Source: Candidatus Cloacimonadota bacterium (GTDB lineage: Bacteria > Cloacimonadota > Cloacimonadia > Cloacimonadales > WRIO01). Taken from it: DNA of 7,583 bases. Of this stretch, positions 1 to 5,397 are shown in pieces. Both the position numbers and the translations under genes were made by a program. The stretch covers positions 1 through 7,583 of the forward strand of contig WRIO01000044.1 of the NCBI GenBank assembly GCA_009782695.1, written 5' to 3'. The notes under the pieces were generated by a model that saw only the letters and a list, made by a program, of their open reading frames with translations, was not told the DNA's origin and did no database searches. Numbering within the stretch: the first letter of the stretch is position 1; each line of letters opens with the position of its first letter.

Positions 1-1
1 T

Positions 2-79
2 GGCAAAATCCAGAAATTTATATATTCCGCACGAAGGGCACCACAATTTGTAATTTGACACTTGTAACTAGTAACTCCC
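2..79. repeat. Composite intergenic repeat, copy a (degenerate)
   Basis: Same order of parts as copy c: AATCCAGAA followed by an AT-rich TATATAT-like spacer, an 18-nt module CCGCACGAAGGGCACCAC (27-44), then five degenerate heptads AATTTGT, AATTTGA, CACTTGT, AACTAGT and AACTCCC (45-79). The hairpin arms are imperfect here. The whole stretch 1-141 shows no gene. Confidence 0.55.
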
Positions 80-91
80 AACGAAGTTGGG
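77..91. repeat. Perfect palindrome CCCAAC-GAA-GTTGGG
   Basis: A 6-bp stem with a GAA loop between composite repeat copies a and b. No T-tract follows on the minus strand, so it is not a convincing terminator for paralogue A, though it is the strongest hairpin downstream of that gene. Confidence 0.6.
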
Positions 92-95
92 CAAT

Positions 96-139
96 CCGTC
101 CGCAGGACACCGCATTTCTAATTTCTAATTTCTAATTTT
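96..139. repeat. Composite intergenic repeat, copy b, abutting the stop of paralogue A
   Basis: Hairpin module CCGTCCGCAGGACACCGC (96-113; stem GTCC-GCA-GGAC), three ATTTCTA heptads (114-134) and a T-rich end. It agrees with 5354-5392 at 36 of 39 positions by eye, the three differences being transitions. The TAG stop of paralogue A begins three bases beyond it. On that strand TAG occurs at 118-120, 125-127 and 132-134, one per frame. Confidence 0.8.
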
Positions 140-141
140 TT

Positions 142-2055
142 CTAATCATTCTCGCACAGCCAAAACCCAAAATCACTTGTGCTATCAGAGGTTCCTGCAG
201 TAGCGTTTCGCCACAAACTATTAGGGTAGTTTCTATGGTAAGCAGCGTTTCCGGCGTTTGAAGAGGCGTTGCCATTGGGGGCAGGTATGTCGATACCTGT
301 GATAGTTCCGCCTGTTTTGCTGAAAGAGCCGAGGTGGACATACACACCACCACCAAAGCCGTTATTTGCTATATTTCCGTTTATCAAGCCGTTATACATA
401 CAGAAAGTGCCGTTATTTTGGATGTTTACGCCGCCTCCGTTTTGTCCGTTCGAGGTGTTGAAAGCGATATAGCCATTGTTTAGGTAGAAAAATCCACCAT
501 TTACAAGCACGCCGCCTGCTCCTCTTCCGCAGGTGTTGTGTTCGATACTACCCCAGTCGAGGGTGAAAACGCCTGTGTTTGCTACAAAGACAGCTCCAGA
601 GCTTAAAGTCGTCATAGTGTTCGTTTGGTTTTCTCTCAGTTTAGAATTTTCTTGCATGATAAAAGAGCCAGCGCTAACGAATACAGCTCCTGCATTTATA
701 GCTCTGCAGTTTCTTATAATGCTGTGGTTCATGATAAAGGTTCCGCCACGCACGGAAACTCCTCCTGCTTCCCCTTGGCAAATATTATTTGTGATAGTAG
801 CTCCGGCTTCTAGTCGGAACACACCACTTTCCTCTACACGGACCAGAGGATGTGTGTTTGACTCTCTACCTATCAGGGAGATATTTCGGACGATGACGGT
901 TTGGGCTAGTCCTATCTGCATCAGAGCCCCGTTTTGAGAAAGGGAAATCGACCCTGTCCCGTCTATAACCACAGTCAAGCCGGTGAGATAGAGGAAAAGG
1001 TTTTCATTTTGTGGTCTGGGAGGGATAGATATATCCCCGTTTATATTTATTAGGTGTGTCTTGTCTCCCCCGGCGTTTCGGATACCGTTTATAGCTATGT
1101 TCCAGGCGTTTTGGCTGTCAACTTCCCACACATTTCCTGTGGTGGGGACAGATACATAGGCATTGCCGCTGACCTCTTGGTTAGCCACCGATTTTGCAGT
1201 GACAGTCAGGTATTGGGCTGTCTCGTTTTGGCTGACGGTGAGCAGCCCGACATTGTTTATACTGGTGCTGCTGTTCCCACCGGACACAGACCAAACGACA
1301 TATTGAGAGGGGTTATTTATCCCTAAAACAAGGGCATTAAATTGGCAAGTGTCTCCTCGGGGGACATTTACGCTGTTTGGGCTAACTATGACATCTGTCA
1401 CGATAGCATTCGGGTTGCCTGTCTCAGAGATATAGATGATAGAATTGCCACTAATACTGCTGTTTGCGGTGGAAGTCGCGGTTACTACAAGTGTTGACGC
1501 AGTTTCATTTTCACCTATATGTAGGCTTCCTGTCTGGTCTATAGCCGACCCGTTTGATGTATTACTGATGCTCCAGCGAACGTCTTGGGGTGGATTGTTT
1601 AGCCCGAGGACAGTGGCAGACATCTGATGATACTCTCCCTTTGATAGGTTGACCACATTTGGATAGACTATGACATTTGTCACTATGGGGTCAGGTCGTG
1701 TGATGTCTATTACTGATACAGTCGCAGTTCCCTTTATGTTCCTGTCTTTGGTGGAAGTGGCAGTCACTGTCAGTTCAGTGGCTGTTTCGGTGGTAGCTAT
1801 CGAGAGCAGACCATCTTGGGTGATAGCTGTGCTCGACTGGTGTCCCCTTACTTCCCAGCTCACTTTCTGATTTTCCGGCAAGTCACTGCCAAAGACTTTC
1901 GCCTCGAACTGTTGTTTACTGCCCTTTAAGATGGCTGTATTGCCTGGTTTTACTTCGATTTTAGTTAATCTTCCCTCACGGTCAACTTCATCGAACAGTC
2001 CGCAGGAAAGCACAGCCAGCAGTGTAAGTAAATATATAAAAGTTCTTAATTTCAT
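142..2055 (-). CDS. Ig-like (Big_2 x3) / beta-helix surface lipoprotein, paralogue A
   Basis: A 637-residue predicted lipoprotein, probably exposed on the cell surface; the ligand is unknown. A basic, hydrophobic signal peptide ends in the lipobox VLSC, with the lipidated Cys at 18. Three Big_2-type Ig-like domains follow at about 30-116, 122-210 and 217-304, each with the pattern 'V.P....l.kG....f.A.V.G', then 'W.v', then 'G.L.i...E.a..L.VtA.S'. Domains 2 and 3 resemble each other most. Residues 309-590 form a Gly/Asn-rich parallel beta-helix with rungs such as GGVSVRGGTF and GGGVYVHLGSF. The tail carries GTITG, PAPNGN and WRNATAG and ends in CEND. The frame stays open upstream to 2292, but ATG 2055 has AGAAGGA 8 nt ahead and begins the signal peptide, while the extension is an out-of-frame shadow of gene B. 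It is the last gene of a three-paralogue run. The TAG stop abuts a heptad repeat. Lipoprotein and domain calls are strong; adhesion is inferred. Confidence 0.9.
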   Translation of the reverse strand: MKLRTFIYLLTLLAVLSCGLFDEVDREGRLTKIEVKPGNTAILKGSKQQFEAKVFGSDLPENQKVSWEVRGHQSSTAITQDGLLSIATTETATELTVTATSTKDRNIKGTATVSVIDITRPDPIVTNVIVYPNVVNLSKGEYHQMSATVLGLNNPPQDVRWSISNTSNGSAIDQTGSLHIGENETASTLVVTATSTANSSISGNSIIYISETGNPNAIVTDVIVSPNSVNVPRGDTCQFNALVLGINNPSQYVVWSVSGGNSSTSINNVGLLTVSQNETAQYLTVTAKSVANQEVSGNAYVSVPTTGNVWEVDSQNAWNIAINGIRNAGGDKTHLININGDISIPPRPQNENLFLYLTGLTVVIDGTGSISLSQNGALMQIGLAQTVIVRNISLIGRESNTHPLVRVEESGVFRLEAGATITNNICQGEAGGVSVRGGTFIMNHSIIRNCRAINAGAVFVSAGSFIMQENSKLRENQTNTMTTLSSGAVFVANTGVFTLDWGSIEHNTCGRGAGGVLVNGGFFYLNNGYIAFNTSNGQNGGGVNIQNNGTFCMYNGLINGNIANNGFGGGVYVHLGSFSKTGGTITGIDIPAPNGNASSNAGNAAYHRNYPNSLWRNATAGTSDSTSDFGFWLCEND

Positions 2056-2063
2056 GTTTTGTA

Positions 2064-2070
2064 TCCTTCT
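2064..2070 (-). promoter_or_regulatory. Shine-Dalgarno site fixing the start of paralogue A
   Basis: AGAAGGA on the minus strand lies 8 nt before ATG 2055. It decides between this start and the 79-codon extension to 2292, which has no lipoprotein signal at its N-terminus. Confidence 0.75.
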
Positions 2071-2095
2071 TCTATTTGCCCGCATCCTGTCAAAA

Positions 2096-2122
2096 TGGAG
2101 AGTGGGACGCTCTCCGCTACAA
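2096..2122. repeat. 27-bp GGAGAG palindromic repeat, copy 1 (leader of paralogue A)
   Basis: On the plus strand TGGAGAG, seven bases, CTCTCC, then GCTACAA. The arms GGAGAG (2097-2102) and CTCTCC (2110-2115) pair perfectly around a 7-nt loop. The same layout recurs at 5171-5197 with a different centre. The copy sits between the stop of paralogue B and the start of paralogue A, 40 nt from the ATG. No T-tract follows on the minus strand, so a terminator is unlikely. It could act as a REP-like element or an mRNA-processing hairpin. Confidence 0.7.
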
Positions 2123-2134
2123 TGAGGGGAAAAT

Positions 2135-3535
2135 CTAGTCATTTCTCCAAAAGAATTCGTCGTAGATATCGCCTGCACCTGCTGCCACATTTCGCCATTT
2201 ATTTGGGCTACCGGGCAGGTAAGCAGCGGCACCTTGGTTTGAGGCAGTGTTTCCTTCTGGTGCTGGGGTGTTTGAGCCGGTGATAGTGCCACCCGGCTTT
2301 GTAAACACAGCGCTACTGGTTAGATATAGACCACCGCCGAAGCCATTTCGGGCAGAGTTCCCCGCGATAAGCCCATTTTGTAGGGTGAAGCGACCTGCTA
2401 CATACACGCCACCACCGTTTCCACTATTTGCTATATTGTAGGAGATAGTGCCGTTTTGCATATTAAAAGTGCCATTGCTATGGACACGCACTCCGCCAGC
2501 GTCTGAGCTGTCTGTATTTCTCGTGATAGTGCCATTTTCCAGATGAAAAGTGCCATTTGACTGCACGTAAACCCCACCAGCTGAGCTTCCGTAGTTATAA
2601 GTGCATTTATTGTCGCTGATCCTGGAGCTTCCTCTCATATAAAACACCCCGCCTTCCACCGCCACGCCGCCTACGCCACTGCTCGAGGATGAGCTATTGT
2701 CTTCTATTACACTGCTATCGAGGGTAAAGACACCGCCAGTTCGTATCAACACTCCGCCCGCTGTCCCAGAAGTGAAATTTCCTGTGATGGTGGTGCTATC
2801 TTCCAGCCTAATCGCAGAGCCGGTATTAACTATGACCAAAGAGGCATTATTACTGTCTTTGCCGTATAGAGTGATATTTTGGATGATGATAGTTTGACCT
2901 GTTCCCGATTGTAGTAGCGTGCCGTTTGCTGATAAGGCAAGTGAGCCTGTGCCGCAGATAGTGACCATGATTCCTGTTGGAGAGCCGAAGGTGTTACCTG
3001 TGGTGACTGGCAGGGAGATATCTGCTGAGACTGTGATGACGTAAAAAGCATTATTGCGACCTGCTTTGATATACTGCAAGGCTGCTATCCACTGGTCCAC
3101 AGTGGAGACATACCACTCGCCTCCGAAATAAGAGATAGTAACTATAGCGATAGCGCTGAGGTAGCGTCCATCTGCTGTTTTGTGGTTTGAGGTGACAGTA
3201 ACCACTATCGTCTCCGCTATCTCCTCATCAGAGATAGTCAGAAGCCCTGTGGCGCTGATCCTGGTGCCAGGGACACCACCTGAGGCTGACCAAGTTACTT
3301 CTTGCAATTTGTTATGGTCTCCTCTACCCATGACAGTAGCAGTGAACTGATAGTTGCCCCCTTTTAAGACAGTAACAGTATTTGGTGAGATACTGATGTC
3401 AGTGACCACTGGGTCAAGGTCACCTGGTCCGGTTCCGCCTCCTCCGCCGGTTTGGGTAGATTTTGTATCGCAACTAACTAAACATGTGATGAGAAATATC
3501 AGGGTAAAAACCCATATAAAGTGTATTTTTTTCAT
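2135..3535 (-). CDS. Ig-like (Big_2 x1) / beta-helix surface lipoprotein, paralogue B
   Basis: A 466-residue predicted lipoprotein and the shortest paralogue. The signal peptide MKKIHFIWVFTLIFLITC runs into the lipobox LVSC, with Cys 22 as the likely lipid site. A Gly-rich linker (TGGGGGTGPGD, about 29-39) tethers one Big_2 Ig-like domain at 43-136. A beta-helix occupies about 140-420, with rungs such as GGVYVQSNGTFHLENGTI and GGVRVHSNGTFNMQNGTI. The tail has GTITG, PAPEGN, NKWRNVAAGAGD and ends in FFWRND. An ATG at 3556 overlaps the stop of paralogue C (ATGA) but lacks a ribosome site; ATG 3535 has AGGAAG 6 nt upstream and starts the signal peptide at once, so it is preferred. The gene follows C by 17 bp and is probably co-transcribed with it. 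Adhesion or matrix contact is inferred from architecture alone. Confidence 0.92.
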   Translation of the reverse strand: MKKIHFIWVFTLIFLITCLVSCDTKSTQTGGGGGTGPGDLDPVVTDISISPNTVTVLKGGNYQFTATVMGRGDHNKLQEVTWSASGGVPGTRISATGLLTISDEEIAETIVVTVTSNHKTADGRYLSAIAIVTISYFGGEWYVSTVDQWIAALQYIKAGRNNAFYVITVSADISLPVTTGNTFGSPTGIMVTICGTGSLALSANGTLLQSGTGQTIIIQNITLYGKDSNNASLVIVNTGSAIRLEDSTTITGNFTSGTAGGVLIRTGGVFTLDSSVIEDNSSSSSSGVGGVAVEGGVFYMRGSSRISDNKCTYNYGSSAGGVYVQSNGTFHLENGTITRNTDSSDAGGVRVHSNGTFNMQNGTISYNIANSGNGGGVYVAGRFTLQNGLIAGNSARNGFGGGLYLTSSAVFTKPGGTITGSNTPAPEGNTASNQGAAAYLPGSPNKWRNVAAGAGDIYDEFFWRND

Positions 3536-3541
3536 TTTATA

Positions 3542-3547
3542 CTTCCT
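3542..3547 (-). promoter_or_regulatory. Shine-Dalgarno site fixing the start of paralogue B
   Basis: AGGAAG on the minus strand lies 6 nt before ATG 3535, within the 17-bp gap after the paralogue C stop codon. It supports translation of B from an operon message and disfavours the overlapping ATG at 3556. Confidence 0.7.
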
Positions 3548-3552
3548 GTTTA

Positions 3553-5142
3553 TCATTCGAAAAATGTATGGTCAAAGGGGTCTCCTGGACCTGCTGTGCG
3601 GTTTCGCCATCTATTCGGGTTTCCGCTTTTATACACAGCATCCCCTTGATTTGTGGCATTGTTCCCTGTGGGTGCTGGCAAATCATGTCCTGTGATAGTG
3701 CCTCTGCCCTTCGTAAAGACAGCATTACTTCCGATGTATATTCCACCCCCGTCGCCGTCTCGGGCTGTGTTCCCTGAGATGATCCCATCATGTAAGACGA
3801 AGTTCCCCCAAGCGTTATAGTCGCTATTTATATACACACCGCCGCCGTTGCCATTGCTTGCCACATTCGAGGAGATAGACCCGCTAAGCATCACGAATAA
3901 GCTCCGAGAACCCACATATACACCCCCAGCATGCCTTGAGCTGTTGTTCCCTGTGATAGAGCCATTTTCCATAGTAAAGCTACCCTTGTTATTGACGCAC
4001 ACACCACCCAAGCCACTATATCCGCTACTGCTGTTACTGGTTATGTTTGCACCCCCTCGCATGACAAAGCTGCCACCATTTACATACACAGCTCCGGAAA
4101 AGCTAGACGAGGAATTTTCAACTATAGAGCTGGCGTCTAGCACAAACTCGGCACCGTCATTTACCACCACACCCCCTGCGTAAGCAGAAGTATGATTGTC
4201 TTTGATACGGGCGTCGCTTTCCATATAAAATTTAGAGCCAGATTCTAGCAGTATTAGCGGGGCGTTATTACCTGCCCTGCCTATCATAGAGATGTTTCTC
4301 ACTATCAAGGTTTGCCTGTTTCCAAGCTGAATTAGTGAGCCGGAAGCAGAAAGTTCCATAGTGCCTGACCCTGCTATAGTTACACAGATGCCTATATTTG
4401 TGCCAAAGTTGTGACCAGCGGGCACCGGTAGGGCTACATTGCCATTTAGGTTTATATTATAAAATCGGTAGTTTCCGCCGTCGCGTATACCTCTCATAGC
4501 CACCACCCACGAGTCTGTGTCGGTTACTGAGAAGTTAGTGACAGCATTTCCTATAGCTATCTGGGCGTCCGCAGATATGCCGCTGCTGTGTGCAGAGGTG
4601 GCTGTGACTACTAGTGTTCTGGATGTCTCATTGGCTCCGATAGTGAGCAAACCTGTTTGGCTGATAGTGGTGCCTTCATTTGCTCCTGTTATACTCCAGT
4701 TTACATTTTGGGTAAAATTATAGTATCCATACACTGTGGCAGTCAGCTGCACGCTGTCACCTCGATTTATGTTTACAGTGGCAGGTGATATGATGACATG
4801 GGTCACCCCTAACCTGTTTTTTACGTTTACTCTGGCAGTTTCGCTGACTTTGTGATGTATCGAGCTAGCTTTTACCGTGAGCTTTTCTGCTGATTCTGCA
4901 TCTGAGATAGTCAGTCGACCACTGCTGGAAATACTGGTCCCCTGCACACCTCCTGACACACTCCAGTTTACGCCTTGCTGGGTGCCTTCGCCACCTTTTA
5001 CTTCAGCGGTGAACTGCACAGTATCACCTCTGTCTGCATCAGCTGATTTCGGAGATATATGCACTTTATAAATCTCACAACCTGTTATCAGTAAAAGTAA
5101 TAGAACCATACTAAAACCAAAAATCATTCTTTTTACACTCAT
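3553..5142 (-). CDS. Ig-like (Big_2 x2) / beta-helix surface lipoprotein, paralogue C
   Basis: A 529-residue predicted lipoprotein, first of the three tandem paralogues. The signal peptide has eight mostly Leu/Ile residues followed by the lipobox ITGC, with Cys 22. Unlike B it has almost no linker. Two Big_2 Ig-like domains lie at about 24-107 and 113-198 ('ISP....i.RGD.VQ.TA.V.G' and 'NWS..G...GT.IS..G.LTI'). The beta-helix spans about 203-485, with rungs such as GGVYVGSRSLFVMLSGSI and GGGVYINS. The C-terminus has GTITG, PAPTGN, NRWRNRTAGPGD and ends in HTFFE. The start ATG has AAGGA 6 nt upstream. The TGA stop overlaps an unused ATG. The 255-bp upstream region is packed with palindromic repeats and an A8 tract on the coding strand. 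Surface exposure is likely; the binding partner is unknown. Confidence 0.92.
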   Translation of the reverse strand: MSVKRMIFGFSMVLLLLLITGCEIYKVHISPKSADADRGDTVQFTAEVKGGEGTQQGVNWSVSGGVQGTSISSSGRLTISDAESAEKLTVKASSIHHKVSETARVNVKNRLGVTHVIISPATVNINRGDSVQLTATVYGYYNFTQNVNWSITGANEGTTISQTGLLTIGANETSRTLVVTATSAHSSGISADAQIAIGNAVTNFSVTDTDSWVVAMRGIRDGGNYRFYNINLNGNVALPVPAGHNFGTNIGICVTIAGSGTMELSASGSLIQLGNRQTLIVRNISMIGRAGNNAPLILLESGSKFYMESDARIKDNHTSAYAGGVVVNDGAEFVLDASSIVENSSSSFSGAVYVNGGSFVMRGGANITSNSSSGYSGLGGVCVNNKGSFTMENGSITGNNSSRHAGGVYVGSRSLFVMLSGSISSNVASNGNGGGVYINSDYNAWGNFVLHDGIISGNTARDGDGGGIYIGSNAVFTKGRGTITGHDLPAPTGNNATNQGDAVYKSGNPNRWRNRTAGPGDPFDHTFFE

Positions 5143-5170
5143 ATCATATCCTTAAATATTTTTTTTCTTA

Positions 5171-5197
5171 TGGAGAGCCGGAGGCTCTCAGCTACAA
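5171..5197. repeat. 27-bp GGAGAG palindromic repeat, copy 2 (leader of paralogue C)
   Basis: TGGAGAG, seven bases, CTCTCA, then GCTACAA on the plus strand, matching the layout at 2096-2122. Here the stem is longer: GAGAGCC (5173-5179) pairs with GGCTCTC (5183-5189) around GGA. It lies 28 nt upstream of the paralogue C start. The minus strand continues CATAAG and then A8, not T, so it does not look like a terminator for the upstream gene. Confidence 0.7.
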
Positions 5198-5216
5198 GAC
5201 ATCCTTCCCTACGATT

Positions 5217-5222
5217 TTTATA
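5217..5222 (-). promoter_or_regulatory. Possible -10 box upstream of paralogue C
   Basis: TATAAA on the minus strand, 74 nt before the ATG of paralogue C. No convincing -35 hexamer lies 16-18 bp further upstream, so this is only a candidate for the operon promoter. Confidence 0.2.
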
Positions 5223-5223
5223 T

Positions 5224-5241
5224 CCGTGCACAGCACACCAC
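5224..5241. repeat. 18-nt hairpin module, variant GTGC/GCAC
   Basis: CCGTGCACAGCACACCAC on the plus strand. GTGC (5226-5229) pairs with GCAC (5233-5236) around ACA. It matches the modules at 96-113 and 5354-5371, but both arms are changed together, so pairing is kept. Unlike the other copies it is not followed by a heptad array. Confidence 0.6.
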
Positions 5242-5262
5242 CAAAATGATGTGGATGATATG

Positions 5263-5275
5263 TCTGCTTCGCAGA
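5263..5275. repeat. Small palindrome with TTC loop
   Basis: TCTGC-TTC-GCAGA is a perfect 5-bp stem with a 3-nt loop. It resembles CCCAAC-GAA-GTTGGG at 77-91 in having GAA or TTC at its centre. Confidence 0.5.
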
Positions 5276-5316
5276 ATGTGAAGGATGTGTCCACGCCCTG
5301 ACCATAACCCCTTGCT

Positions 5317-5397
5317 GTCATTCTGAACGAAGTGAAGAATCCAGAATATATATCTGTCCACAGGACACCACATTTCTAATTTCTAATTTCTAATTTC
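5317..5397. repeat. Composite intergenic repeat, copy c, abutting the stop of the CsgG-like gene
   Basis: Read on the plus strand: a 28-nt segment beginning GTCATTCTGAACGAAGTGAA (5317-5344) of a type I recall as recurring between genes in many bacterial genomes, a TATATAT spacer, the hairpin module CTGTCCACAGGACACCAC (5354-5371; stem GTCC-ACA-GGAC), then three ATTTCTA heptads (5372-5392) and ATTTC. The next three bases are the complement of the TAG stop of the CsgG-like gene. On the gene strand the heptads put TAG at 5376-5378, 5383-5385 and 5390-5392, one in each frame. Confidence 0.8.

Larger units (their letters stand above)
5199..5288. repeat. 90-bp segment bounded by 9-bp inverted repeats
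   Basis: ACATCCTTC (5199-5207) and GAAGGATGT (5280-5288) are perfect 9-bp inverted repeats. The enclosed segment holds an 18-nt hairpin (5224-5241) and a TCTGC-TTC-GCAGA palindrome (5263-5275). No transposase or clear target duplication is seen. It may be a tiny non-autonomous element or simply part of the repeat mosaic. Confidence 0.4.

Noticed and set aside
96..139. CRISPR array
   Set aside because: The repeats are 7 nt and contiguous, with no spacers and no cas genes nearby.
2056..2292. 79-codon N-terminal extension of paralogue A
   Set aside because: It has no signal peptide at its start and runs out of frame over the 3' end of paralogue B. A lipobox signal peptide with a good ribosome site starts at 2055.
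3536..3556. Alternative start of paralogue B at 3556, overlapping the C stop as ATGA
   Set aside because: No ribosome site is visible upstream, and it adds MINRKYK before a complete signal peptide. ATG 3535 has AGGAAG at good spacing.
3537..3791. 84-codon minus-strand ORF over the 3' end of paralogue C
   Set aside because: It is an out-of-frame shadow. Its resemblance to the out-of-frame extension at 2292 comes from the paralogy of the true frames.
5139..5321. 60-codon minus-strand ORF ahead of paralogue C
   Set aside because: It consists of repeat modules (hairpins and inverted repeats) with no recognisable protein features, and it overlaps the start of paralogue C.
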